Positions 19,198 through 30,650 are shown, numbered from the stretch's first letter. The stretch is DNA of 38,096 nucleotides from Basidiobolus meristosporus CBS 931.73 (GCA_002104905.1 MCFE01000768.1:1-38096); one strand, 5' to 3'. Notes: generated from the letters alone by a model not told the origin. Made by a program: numbers and translations.

Positions 19198-20725
19198 GAG
19201 TTGTGACACTAGCTTCCTCAGCATCTTCACAACTCCTAGTAGCTCTCTCTTAATCTGTGAGTATTTTTGTTTTCTAGGAGAGAATAGGCAGCTTTCATAT
19301 CTGCAGGCATAGCAGTTGCAATCTTCATCATCTTGGCCAAGTAGTGCTCCAGCTCCAATAGGGCCTGCATCCACTGTCAAAATAGGTAGGTATTCAGTGT
19401 TCTGATAGTCAAGAGTTCTTAGAACCAGTGTGGATACTAAGGCCTCTTTCAGTAATTGCATGACTTCTTCTTGCTCTTCTCCCCAAATAAATGGGGTGTT
19501 CTTTCTTTGTAGTAGGTGGATTGGTTCTGCTATCTCAGAAAATCTCATAATTTAGATCCTAAAGAACCCACAAGCTGCCACAAAGCCACAAGCTTGTGTT
19601 AGATTTGTGGGGGTAGACCAGTTGCATATTTCTTGTGTCTTGAATTCTCCAGGTGAACGGCTAAAGGTGTTGCATTTTTGTCCAACAATGGATATCTCTG
19701 ATACACCAAAGCTGCTTTTCTCACCACTGATGGTGAGTCCTGCTTCTTCAATGGCTCCTAATATGGCATAATTGTCTGAAATATGGTCATAGACAAACTT
19801 TCTTACTCCAGGCATGACTTCAGTGGTGTTCCAGAATTTTGGTCCCTTGATGCCTATGTCATCAACAAAGACAACAGGTTTCTCAGGTATAAACTGATAC
19901 AGCACATTCACCATGCATCACTGGAACTGAGCCATGGTGTTTGTAGCCCCTTTGCTGAGTCTTGTCATTCTTAACAGTTCAAATGGTGTCTGGAGTGCAA
20001 ATATATCTCTTGATGTCTCATCTACAGGGATCTGGTCATATCCCAAGTAGAGATTGTATGTTGAGTAAATGGAGTGGCTACTAAAGCTTTCTGAAAAGTC
20101 ATCTATAAATGAAGATATAACAGCATCTCTGATAGTGACAGGATTTGCAAGTTGCATGTCTTGAATGAATTGGAGCTTTGCATTCTTCTTTTTGGTCAAA
20201 AGCCATTTGATAGCATAAGGTCCATGGCAAAGTACTAGGATACCAGCTTCTATCTTCTTCTTAAGCAGGTCATAGACATCAGCTTGGAGTCCTCTGGGCA
20301 GTGGGTAAGGCTTAAATGATCAGGGTGTGTGGGACACTGTATGAATCTTGATATGTTTTTCAACCAATGTCTTTAAGACCCCCATCTCCATGTCATTATA
20401 TGAAAAAACCTTATCATGTCTTTTCAGGGTCTCTTCAAATAATAAGATCTCCTCTGGTGTTAGGTTTCCATCACCAATGATAAGTGACTTAGGTCTCTCA
20501 GGTGCAAGGCATATATCTTCTGGTGGCCTGATGTCATCAGCAGGACAAGATCCATCAATCAAAGGTATAAGTGATGGTCTAATCTTCTGTTCTACTCTCT
20601 TGTATTTTGTATGAACCATAGCTATCTGCTCCTGTATACCTAATGAGCAGCTCCAAATGTTGGGGTGTATATTGTCAGGCTCCTCATCTTGTTCCATTAC
20701 AAGATGTGTCTTCTGACAAGCAGTA
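19198..20725 (-). pseudogene. Gypsy-B pol: reverse transcriptase and RNase H start (broken)
   Basis: The minus-strand frames, in order, are: a pre-RT segment (20320-20725); RT fingers and palm at 19918-20199 (LYLGYDQIPVDETSRDIFAL); and the catalytic block at 19552-19914 (PVVFVDDIGIKGP, where VDD is the active site). RNase H starts at 19198-19548 (LTVDAGPIGAGALLGQ). At least two frame changes or stops separate these. RNase H is interrupted by Copia-1 at 19197 and resumes at 14511. The RT block ending in VDDIGIKGP followed by FWNTTEVMPGVRKFV resembles fungal Gypsy elements, an impression from memory. Confidence 0.75.
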
Positions 20726-21538
20726 TCCCTATGAAAAATAATTTGGTCCCACAGGTGGATCCAATCTGGATCAACTGTCAAGAACCTGTTAAGAAACCAT
20801 CATAATAATAGAAGCTTGGAATTAGTGACCCTCCTAACAATCTCACAATGGGATTATAATGGTGTTTCACTAATTATTTAACCAGATAAAGGGATAAAGC
20901 TTGACAATATTTTATTGGTGCTAGGATAATATTTGCATGGTATTGTTGTGGTCTTTCAGCACTCTCTTACTATTCTATGTGGATTCAGTTGGCAAGGACA
21001 TCCAATTGCCTTATATGGCAAGAGACTTGGTGGTATTTGACAGCCTCATAGCAAGACTCTGATGACATTATATTGGCAGTATGATGACCTACCACTGGTT
21101 TTGTATAATGCTACCATACCAGCTTACCAAGTGGTATTTCCTTTTTCTACCTCCCCTTGTGCAATTCATATATTCCACTGTAGAATAACCCCTTGCTATT
21201 TCCTTACCCACTACTGCCTTTGGCATTCCTCATATAGTTCAAATCAAAAAAAACTATGGCCTCCTGCTTGCCAACCTCTACAAACACACACACCTATTGC
21301 AATTGACATACTTCTATCACCTGAGCTTTATGGCTTTTGAGTGTGATAATTGCAAAGTTGCCATATGCCTTGTACTGCTGGTAGCATATACATCTTGCAA
21401 ACATATGCTTGGTTGTTGCCACTTCTGCCATGAATACCTCCTGAATATCTGCAAAGAACTTCTTGGTATTTAGCCAATACATTCCTTCTCCAAGGTAAAT
21501 TCTAGCTCCCTATGTTGGTGTGTTCTGGCTGTTGTTTG

Positions 21539-22644
21539 TGTTATGATCTGCCGCTTGAATGTTTAAGTTAGATCAGTTTTTTTGTCAAATCAATTAGTAT
21601 ATGTTTAGGTTATCAGTATATCAGTATTATCTATGAAATCAGTAGCATTAGTCAGCAAATGAATCAGCAGATCCTTATCAGACAGAAATAGATATATTAG
21701 ACCTGTTCCGTTGGATAGTGCCACATTGAGCCATGAGTGCCAAATGATGCCATAGTGTGCCAGAGAGGTCAAGTAGGCCTATACTTGGCCACAGAGTGTG
21801 AAACATAGCTCTGTATCTTCATGTAAAGCAGCCCGTGTGTTTCACCCATTGCGCAGGAGAAAATCCATTTTTTGACCTTTTTCTGTGGATCAATGTAGCT
21901 CAGGATGTGTAAGAGCACAGGAGAGCTGAAGATATGCATCTGGTACTCAACACCCATGGCACTCTGAATCTAGCTACTGTAGCTTGTATCATGTCACAAA
22001 AATGAATGGCACTATCTTGGTCCACTGGTACTATCTGGCACTATAAGTGCTTTGTATAGATCTTACTTTAGGGCTAATATTTAAATATAGTGCCAGATAG
22101 TACCAGTGGACCAAGATAGTGCCATTCATTTTTGTGACATGATACAAGCTACAGGAGCTAGATTCAGAGTGCCATGGGTATTGAGTACCAGATGCATATC
22201 TTAAATCTGCTTGTGCTCTAACACATCCTGCACAACATTGATCCACAAAAAAAGGTCAAAAAATGGATTTTCTCCAACACAATGGGTGAAACACAGGGGC
22301 TGCTTTGCATGAAGATGCGGGGCTATGTTTCACACTGTGTGGTCAGGTAGAGGCTCACTTGGCCTCTCTGGCACACTATGGCATCATTTGGCACTCATGG
22401 CTCAATATGGCACTATCAAACAGAACAAGTCTATTAAGTAGGATCTTATTGGGTGATGATGATGCAATCAAATGAGTCATCAGCCACAACCTACATTAGG
22501 AAATACAATTAGTCAGCAATTGATCTGGCAAGATGTATGTAAGGAGCTGCTGGAACCTCAATAAAAATCAGTTCAAGTTTTAGTGAATACAATACTAGCT
22601 AAACTCCCTATTCCTCTACAACTCTTATACCAAGACTTGTAACA
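21539..22644 (+). repeat. Solo LTR-A split by a foldback element
   Basis: It runs TGTTATGATCTG...GACTTGTAACA, which is 369 bp once the foldback and one copy of its 5-bp duplication are removed. It is flanked by perfect TTTG (21535-21538 and 22645-22648). The empty site in transposase copy B (near 6315) reads GCTGTTGTTTGTGTGAA, without the insert. Confidence 0.9.
21700..22431. repeat. Long foldback element, 732 bp
   Basis: Two 346-bp arms (21700-22045 and 22086-22431) are near-perfect inverted copies around a 40-bp loop. The ends read GACCTGTTCC...GAACAAGTC. Both flanks are TATTA (21695-21699 and 22432-22436), a perfect 5-bp target duplication. TGGCACT-type repeats recur along the arms. It has no open reading frame of note, so it is non-autonomous. 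A transcript across it would form a hairpin of over 300 bp. Confidence 0.9.
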
Positions 22645-24887
22645 TTTGCGTGAAATCCATATTGTATGGTGTAGAAGTTTGCTCATGACCTTGAGAAATC
22701 TGGCATATCTTGGCAGAGTTTTCCTGATAAAAATTGGTTGCTTGTTGCACCCAACCCAATATTGCATTACTTAACTGATTACCCACTCATTGAGGCTGCT
22801 TGGCTTCTTAAGGCCATAGGCATAGGTGTCTCAATGTGCACATTTGTCCTCAGTATTTTCCAACTCTTTCTGGCTGTCCACCTTGTGCCAACTGATTACA
22901 TCCATGATGGACTTGAAGGTAATATTCTTGTTGAGATTTGGATATGGTAGTACCTGCTACTTGACTTGTCTTCCTATCACCCCACACAGCCACTCCAAAG
23001 GAAACTCCCAAAAGGTGAAGCAAGGCCTAATATTCTCCACACACCATGCAAGATGGAGTAGAGAATGGATACAGTAGCAGCCGATATCTACACATTCAGC
23101 TTTATGTTTGTAGTATAGCCACTCATATCCCATTACAAACTCTTCACACAACAGCTGTGATATGTCAAGTTGGCATTGGTGATCTGCTTCTGGATAAATG
23201 TTCCTACAATGTCCACATATGACTCCCAATTCTTCCAATGTACTCTTGGTAGGAATGGCTTCAGAATACCACTTGAATAAATACATATCCAGCTCATCCA
23301 GTCTTTGCATTTGTATTGTTGCATATGCATATGAATATTAATTGGAGCCTGTGAGATGTACCTGCAGTAGTGGATACTCTGTACTATCTTGCCAATTCTT
23401 TCAAATTTATCTGGTACCTCAAAGGGCTCATTTAGCTTAAAATGTACCATGAACAACTTGGTTATCAGTATAGGGATATTGTTGAAAAGCAAATGCATTG
23501 GTCACAGTGGAAAGCTTTTGCTCCAACAGATACCCTCTATTGGAAGTATCTCTGGTTTCTGATTGATTTCATATTCTGGCTGATGGCTTACAGCTTACCA
23601 ACTTTGCTGCAATTGCATGCTTACTTCTGTACGCTCTCTCAGTGAAAAGATGATGTTCTTAGTGCTGGTGTTTGGGTAATAATGATGTGTGCAAGTTATG
23701 GAGTAAATCCCCTAGATCTTACACATTCAACAGCAAAACCATTCATTGTGCCTGGGAAAACCTGCTATCTTGCTGATAGCTGGGGTATCTCCAATGCACA
23801 TAATAATATGCGCTTTTACATGACGGCCATTTACCCTTATCCCACTTGAAAGCATACAAAATTGATTCAGCAATGGATACAGGTAGCTATCCAGGCTGGA
23901 CGGTGATTTAGGCCCAGATACCAGTGAGACTACCTTCAGATTATTGCTGTGATACCATGAGAAGGGTGGCAAATTCAGATTGATGAAAATCAGTGGCCAG
24001 CAGGATTTGCTGGTAGAGTACTTGTTTAGTGAGAATCCATCAAGTGCTAAGGCAAAGGCATGGTCATACATACCTTCAAAGTAGCCCTTGCTTATTAGCT
24101 GTTTGTAATGTTTGCCATCAAATATATTGGGTATGTCTGCGCTTGATTGATACTGAGTGTGGTACTGTATAGCTTTGCAATATTTGTTGGACTACATCAG
24201 CTTCCTCAGACAGGGTATGACCGGAATATATCTGGAGTGTGAACAATGTTTTCCCTCAATGGTGGAGGATTCCTAACAATATGGACACATTGCAACAGTA
24301 GCATTTTTAGATGTGAATGTCCTGCAACTGTAAACAAATGCTGGAATCAGGACAGCCTCTGGATCATATGTTACCAGCTGCATGACAATCGTCCACCTGT
24401 ACCATGTGCATAGTAAGTTGCATCCTGGTATAATTTTTGCACGAAGTAGTAATAAATCCTCAAAGCCCCCATTACTGATATTAGTGGAAACATATCAATT
24501 TTCTAGCCACAACATTACATCATTCACCAGTAGATGGATTACTGGGCTCACTTGGCTCCATATAGTATCCTTTGCACTTGTTTCAATGGGTGTTGTCTCA
24601 TTGCATATAGGGATTTGACCAGGCTCATATGTGGTACCACTGTTAGGGGAGATAGGCTCAAAATCAGCCAGGTGCCAATATTGAAGTATCAACTAGCTGG
24701 CAAGATAATGTTGGTACAGTAGTGACCATGAATGGTCAAATATGACTTGGGTGGCAAAATACCAGCCATGATCCTTGTAGTATTTCCTATGCTGTCTGCA
24801 TGCTTCATGGCTGAGAGGCTTGCCACAATAGCCACATAGTCTTTTTTCTCTTCTCTCATGGTATTTAGTCAAAGTAGTCTTGTTCAT

Positions 24888-25107
24888 GGGGCAAACAGTT
24901 TGACCTTCAACAACATAAGGCTATTATATCACTTTGTGGTCAATTCTCATATGAACTTAAGACAGTCTTGTATTTGAGACCTTGCACCTACATGAATGTC
25001 AGGTTCAATGATGACCCTCCATAGTAAGCATTATAAATAAAGTTGTGGCACCACATACACATGTATATGTAGCACTATTTCCCCTTTGGTTTGACTCACT
25101 TACATAT
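24888..25107. promoter_or_regulatory. Divergent intergenic promoter of copy C
   Basis: It is homologous to 8561-8782 and 33823-34044. TATAAATA (25032-25039) faces ORF2, and CCCCTTTGGTTTGACTCACT precedes the ORF2 start. The position between two outward-facing genes suggests one shared control region. Confidence 0.5.
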
Positions 25108-27049
25108 ATATACTGCCAAGAAATAAAGCAAAGTTGTCCGGTTCTCAACCAAGCCCCACTGCTGACAACAACAGATGAACAATTGGACAACAGCTTGCTT
25201 TGACCTTCAGTGCAACAAGCAAGGCTACATCCAAAAAGGCTTTGTAGACAGTGTGCCCATTGAAAGTAATAATGCAGGCTCCTCAGCCTCTTAGTCAAGT
25301 AGGCCAGTGAGAACCTCTGCTGAGCCACAAGCTGACCATTATGCTCAGGCAGATGAGAATGTAGCAAACACAGTATCATCAGTTGGAGATTAGTATATGG
25401 CCATGATAACATCACCACCACTCATATTAGCAAGTATGTTGTCAGCTCATACCAAAGCATTAATGAAGCAATTAGATGCGGTGGCTGATAGGATATATGC
25501 CATGCCCCAGAGAAATCTGAAAATATTCCAGAAACAGGATGAGCAGATAGTACATGTAGAGCAATCAATATCCCAGGTAGAGAAAGCAGTATCTTTGCTG
25601 CAAGGAAAGAACTCATGTAGCTCAATGCCACAGCCAAGAATTGCACCATTTCCCAATGTAACAGCAGAAGAACACCATAGAGTCTTTGAAGCACAACAAC
25701 AGTTCCCAAAGATGCAGTCCACAGAAAAACCTATCACAGCATGGGAGGGAAACAATGTGGTGTTTATACAAAAGCCTAAAAATCAAAAGACATTGAAGAT
25801 CTGTGAAGCCATTGAGTGCAATAATGAAGAGTGGGCTGATATACAAGCGGCCATTAGAAGTCTAGCATACCATCACCATTAGGCAAGTATACCATGGGAC
25901 CATCAAGAACTCAAGGCAAAGCAGAATGCACTTCACTTATTGCATGAGCATTATCCTGGATTTAAACAGGCAAACAGATTTTGGGCCAGCATTGGTATGC
26001 TAAGAAAGTATCTTAAGAATAGCAGAAAATATCAAAGACAGAAGAACAAGGGTGCCATGGCTACAAACCAGCAGCTTCCTCAAGAGCCTGTTACAAGCAG
26101 GGCTGAAAGCTCCACACAAGCGTTAAAGAGATGTCAGGTAGCTGGAAGAGTGCCAATTAGTGACAAGCAGGCAGACATGGGTGCACCAGCACAACACTTA
26201 TCAAGGAAAAAGTGTGGTACCACTCAAGAAGCACCCAGTCAAAGTAGTGGTGAAGGACCTGGCAGTGATAAAAACCAGCCGCTTTTACAGGAGCCCATCA
26301 CAACTACAGTTGAGAGCTTAAACCAAGTGGAAAGGAAATGTCAGGTTGCCAGAGGAGAGCCAGCAAGGGACAAGCAGACCAAAACAGGTGTGTCAGAGCA
26401 GAATTTATCCAGGAGAAAACGTAGTTCTTTATAAGAAGCACTCAGACAAAGCAGCAGTAAAAGACCTGGCAGTGATATAGGAAAAGGTAAAGGGAAAAAT
26501 GTCTACTCAAGCCAGAGACAGGGAGGCATGCAAAAGAAGCTGCAGTTCTTGCCAATTAATACTGCAAGCCAGGAACAGACTGAATCCCATCAGAGCCAAG
26601 AAGAGTTACCAACAAGAAAACAGGTGTTTTCACAAGAGTTAGAAACGCAGCCAGTTGAGCTACACTCCACCATGGTAGAAGAGTTTGCTGAAAAAGGCAA
26701 TTTGTCTACCACAGCCTTCATTGTAGACAGAGTGGAGATCCCACTGACAGACAAGGCAACAATGTCCTGAGCTTGAAAGACTATCACAATTCCTTCAGTG
26801 GAGTTTTGGAATTTTAATAGGCACACCAAGAGGTTGAAGCACTTCTTCAAGAGCAGTGCTCAAGGAAATGCACTGGAATATTGCAAGGATTTATTGCAAA
26901 GACTGGCAGATGAGGAGCTATACCTTGCTATGCTGGCTGAAGACCAGGACATGTGAGAACCACTGAATGAAAAGTGGCATGAAGCCTTTGGGTCCCTGCC
27001 AAAGTTGTGGAACCAGAGTGTTACAGAAGAAATACTTATTGAGTGGTAG
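25108..27049 (+). pseudogene. ORF2 of the Tnp2 transposon, copy C (unknown protein)
   Basis: This is the longest copy, about 640 codons when stops are ignored. The start ATG of copy B is ATA here. In order it shows: an N-terminal Ser/Thr-rich part; a short coiled-coil-like segment (VEQSISQVEKAVSLLQGK, 25397-25882); a FKQANRFWASIGMLRKYLKN segment near 25965; two repeat-like Lys/Ser/Gln-rich stretches with the recurring pattern QEP(V/I)T...VES...KRCQVAGR (26060-26440); an EELPTRKQVFSQELETQPVE segment; and a conserved C-terminal block (LEYCKDLLQRLADE, 26870-26920) ending at TAG 27047. Stops at 25880, 26433, 26768 and 26955 break it. No known domain is recognised. Its partnership with a Tnp2 transposase suggests a role like the TNPA DNA-binding protein of En/Spm, but that is inference. 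Confidence 0.65.
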
Positions 27050-27500
27050 ATTTTAATGGAATTACTTGTTGAGTATGGGTTGGGCTTAATGTTAGTGTAG
27101 GGTATAGAGACTTGTGTAGGTCAATACATTTGGCAATTAAGATACAACGGAAGGTCCAACAGATATATAACAACTTGTATGCATAAAAAGTAAGAGAAAT
27201 GGTTGAGTCAGGAAGTAAGGAGTGTGAAAAAGAGGTAATAGCCAATCAAATCACACAAATGTAGGAGGCAATAAAGTGTCCAGGATCAGAAAGTGAGCAA
27301 ATTGGCAGGGAACTAATCAACAGCCAATTATACATTGATGTGATTAAACATTTTGACCAAGTTTTTTGCAAAATCTGGGGCGCAATTATTTTTAAACAGT
27401 CTCTGGATTGTGTCCCAACAGGATTGGTACCTCTTAGTTGCAGGACTTTAACCTTGTGATGGCCTTTTGATGGGATCATCTCAATAAATTTTCATAGGGA
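27050..27500 (+). repeat. ORF2 3' flank and right terminal repeat of copy C
   Basis: This is non-coding sequence shared with 135-390, 1400-1457 plus 4623-4780, 5231-5550 (inverted) and 12231-12556 (inverted). It ends with GATGGGATCATC and the inverted terminal sequence TTTTCATAGGGA. Confidence 0.65.
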
Positions 27501-28267
27501 TATATATGTCCTCTTATTGTTGGGTGTTACACCACAGAAAGTTGACTGTAGTCCTGGGTTTGATCCTTGTATGGTGTACCATACTGACCCATTGGAATAG
27601 TTAGTAGTTGTAGCCTTAGTACTGGTTTCTCATGGTCTACCTAGCAGAAGGTCAAAGTTTGCCTTCTGGCAGATGAAGAGGGGAAGCCAAACCTTGATTC
27701 CTTGGACCTCAATAGGGAACTTGTGCACTACACCATAGAGTGGCCTAGTTCCTGAGTTTGCATCAGTCATGTTCCACCCAATATCTCTACCAACAGGCAG
27801 TAGCTCCTTGCTTCTGAGTGACTTCCAGAATTCTAGCAGCATAACATAAATCTCTGAACCACTATCAATATGGCAGTCAACAGGGTCATCATATATGTAT
27901 CCTTTCACTACAGCAGTTGCAACTGAGTAAAAGGTCTCATGTCCAGTGACTTTGTCATCCTTTAGGTGGTCTTCATGGCTTGTCTGAATTATATGGGTGT
28001 CCATAGGTTCAACAGCTTGTTGTCTTGTTCTAAGCTGCTCATCAAAGGTCTTCCTAACAGATGGTGATACACTCATGATTTCTCCTACCAACAAAGTGAG
28101 GTTCTGCTTTAGTAGCTTGACAATAATCAGTTGAGGGCTTGGGTAGCTTGCTATCTTTGAGGTCATCTGAAAGTGAGGCAATGGGTCTTAGGTGGGCAGT
28201 ATACAAGGCCTCTTGTAAATGATAACCTCTGGCTCTTAAAATTGTGGTCTTTGGTTGGGTTGTATTA
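27501..28267 (-). pseudogene. Gypsy-B protease region (broken)
   Basis: The minus-strand frame at 27630-28181 holds a retroviral-type aspartic protease: active site CHIDSGSEIYVM (DSG) near 27860 and the closing LLLGRP near 27635. A stop follows directly. Upstream coding continues to LTR-D at 28267. The protein would cut the element polyprotein. Transposon copy C interrupts what follows. Confidence 0.7.
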
Positions 28268-29475
28268 TGATTAGTTTGGGGCTTGTTCTACAATGTAGAG
28301 GCTGATCAACAATATACAACAGCTTCCGGTATGCAATACTGAAATATTTTATTGGGAGTTTGATATACCAATAGAAGATATAACTTTCACTAATTTCCTC
28401 AATCTTAGGCTCAAAATATACTATAGGCAGTGCTTATCACTTCTACAGCAGTGTTCTGAGCTTCTGTGAACTAATGAGCTTATTTACTATTATAGTAACT
28501 TTTCCTTATTTTGAAGTCACTTTCCTGTCTGAGAAAATATTTCCCAGTATGGAAATGCTGAACCCCCCTTAACCTAAAGGGGTGTGTTGTAGATGTCTCT
28601 AGAGGGGTCTTTAGACCTAAAGTGATGTCTAAAGGTGTGTCTTTAGAGTAAAGGGGCTTCTTGCAGTGGTCTCTAAAGTGTAATTAACACTAAAGGGGTG
28701 CCTAGACGGGCTTCTTTAAAGTAAACAGTTTTCTTAAAGGGGGTCTCTAAAGGGGTCTTTAGACTAATGGGGTGTCTTTAGAGTAAAGGGGTTTCTTAGA
28801 GGGGACTTTTTCAACAGAAAAGTGATAGTTTCTTGTAGAACTTAGATTGGATTCTTGTGAGCTTTGCAGTATCTTTATTGATGTAGTGCCAATCAAAGTC
28901 AGAATACTCAGCAGTGCAAGGGATGCAGGGGAAGTCTTATAACCTTTAAACTTGTAATTGTAGTGTGGAGATTCTGGAAAGAGAGGCTCTCCCTTAATTT
29001 TTCAGCTGGGGAAGTTATATATATGAGAATTCTGAAGGATCAAAGCTTTTGAGCAATTGCGCAAGCAATACATGTGATACAAAACTAAAATTTTGCAGTG
29101 GTGCAAATTGAACATAGGCGCAGCACCTGTACAAGTGTCACGTGATTTAATTGGCTGGTTCAAAAGTTACATGCAATCAAAGTCACCATAGTAATCCTAG
29201 CAACAAGGTATATATAATAATTGGACTCTTTTGGTCATAACTCCTTAAGTACTGCTTCAAATGAGCTGTAGCTTGAAACATGTGTTGGCTACTACATGTT
29301 CTATGACATGATATTCTTGGGTGGATTGCTTGTCAGGGTCTGGAGCATTTGTCCTTTAAAGTTGGAAATTCTTGATTGTTCACTTGTGTGTTACAATAGC
29401 AAAAAGCAAAATAAAGAAATGAGTGCAATATTGGTTTAGAGATATTGTAGTAATGGAATACTCTCCATTACCACA
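28268..29475. repeat. LTR-D-like long repeat, copy 2 (about 1.2 kb)
   Basis: It is homologous to 9808-10893 along its length and interrupts Gypsy-B between gag and protease. Gypsy coding resumes on both sides (TKPTRR on the right, NTTQPKT on the left), which sets the borders. No target duplication is clear. It is about 120 bp longer than copy 1, mainly because of the internal short-repeat tract. Confidence 0.6.
28575..28810. repeat. Degenerate tandem repeat (minisatellite-like) in LTR-D
   Basis: At least eight imperfect units contain CTAAAGGGGT or TCTTTAGAGT in varied order and spacing (for example GGGGTCTTTAGAC and GGGGTGTCTTTAGAG). Copy 1 of LTR-D has only faint traces at the same place (10120-10250). 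The tract therefore expanded in this copy or decayed in the other. Confidence 0.75.
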
Positions 29476-30509
29476 CTTCTGCGGGTGGGTTTGGTGGGTT
29501 CTTCAGGGAGGTGTCTTTTAGTAGCATAGGCATCAACTTTGTATTGTCTGTTGTCAGAGCTGCTTAGACTCGCTGTATGAGTCCCAATATGGGCATCTAC
29601 AGTGATCTTTCTGGTTGCTGAGTCAGATTTCTGGAGAAGAGCTCTTGTCCTTCCTCTTTGGAAATTGGTGGGGGTCCATCTACCTTCCCTGTCAGCAAGC
29701 ATTCCACTGGCATAAAACTGCTCAGCTCCTTCTTCAAGTAGCTGACTAAGCTCTTAGCATTCTCTTCTTGCATGCTGAGTGGAGTCACACCAGATGCAGT
29801 GTCTGGGCAAAGGTCTTTGGCACTCAGTAGCTACTCCAGCTCAGCCATTAATCTTGCGGGCTAGCTTTTGTAGCTGCTCAACAAGTTGGTCAATTCTGTC
29901 AGTAGTGTAAGTCTGATTGTCAGCAACAGCACTCCTTGGTTCCTTGGTTGCCTTGTCTGGCAGATTAGGCTTTAGAAGTCTCATCAAGGTGGAAGTCTGC
30001 TTTGCCTCTGGGAGAACATGTTTCATCTCTGCAAAGCATGGAATGGCATACTTGTTGTCCTTGGCTTCATGTAAGTCAACTTTCCTTGCCAAGTCCTGGG
30101 GAAGTCCTTGTGCAAGGTAAAGTGTCATGGTAAACTCAGTTATAGCATGGGACTCTAGGAGTGGCTTGGCCATATCTTCATACTGTTGAACAAACTCTTC
30201 AAGTGGTAGCTTGGAAAGTCCAGTCCTTCCAAAGTGTCTGAGGTCTTCAATTCCATAGTATATCTGGGGTCTACCATACTTGGCCTGTAGGTAGGTCTTC
30301 ATTAAGGCCCAGTCAGTGAGAATGTCTCTTTGTCTGAGAAGCTTACTGGTAATATCATTGGTGCAGTAGTAGAGGAAGTCTTCAGCCATTTCTTGTTCAG
30401 ATAGGCTGCACATCTTGCACAGCTTCTCCCATTTGAATACAAAGCTTTCTACATTCTTTCCATCAAGCTGTGGGACTCCATGTGAGAGTGTTAATGGTAT
30501 AGAGCTCAT
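29476..30509 (-). pseudogene. Gypsy-B gag (broken)
   Basis: The first in-frame ATG is at 30509 (MSSIPLTLSHGVPQLDGKNV). The frame then runs to 29841 through a gag capsid-like region (FVFKWEKLCKMCSLSEQEMA, YLQAKYGRPQIYYGIEDL, LAQGLPQDLARKV). Coding continues in two other frames at 29597-29788 and 29476-29702, so at least two shifts are present. No zinc knuckle is seen before LTR-D cuts in. Gag would form the particle. Confidence 0.65.
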
Positions 30510-30650
30510 TTTGGGTAGGTAGGTTGGTGTTTTAATCTTGATGATATTGGTAATCTCTTTCAATAAGTAGATAATGGCACAAATCCTCAGGAAAATCTTG
30601 TTGGGTCCTAGGGAGCTTGTATGAGCCCCCTAAGTTGGGTACCAACTTAC
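30510..30650 (-). other. Gypsy-B leader between 5' LTR and gag
   Basis: This is a short untranslated leader. The primer-binding site should lie at its upstream end; the minus strand reads TGTAAGTTGGTACCCAAC after the LTR. TGGTACCCAAC could pair with a tRNA 3' end, but I cannot name the tRNA. Confidence 0.35.

Larger units (their letters stand above)
20727..24887 (-). pseudogene. Tnp2-type transposase, copy C (broken)
   Basis: It starts at ATG 24887 (MNKTTLTKYHERREKRLCGY) with a zinc-type N-terminus, CGYCGKPLSHEACRQH. The Tnp2 core is at 23727-24071: LALDGFSLNKYSTSKSCWPL, then LVSGPKSPSSLDSYLYPLL and GDTPAISKIAGFPRHN, a near-textbook match to the Tnp2 family of En/Spm (CACTA) transposases. 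A linker at 23133-23498 has MHLLFNNIPILITKLF. A DUF4218-like block at 22957-23310 has YCIHSLLHLAWCVEN and FTFWEFPLEWLCGVIG. The C-terminal part is at 21294-21538 and about 20727-20790 (LTVDPDWIHLWDQI), reaching the terminal repeat. Many stops and shifts disable it. Such proteins cut and rejoin transposon ends. Confidence 0.8.
20726..27500. mobile_element. Tnp2-type DNA transposon, copy C (most complete)
   Basis: This 6.8-kb element lies inside Gypsy-B between protease and RT. Its ends are inverted repeats: TCCCTATGAAAA at 20726 and TTTTCATAGGGA ending at 27500. TA flanks both sides, a possible 2-bp duplication. Near each end are GGTCCCA or GATCCCATC motifs, possible transposase binding sites. 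It holds a transposase gene on the minus strand (24887 to about 20727) and ORF2 on the plus strand (about 25108-27049), transcribed apart from a shared 220-bp region. Both are broken. A solo LTR-A with a foldback inside (21539-22644) interrupts the transposase. Copies or pieces A0, A1, B, D, E and F in this window belong to the same family. Confidence 0.7.
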
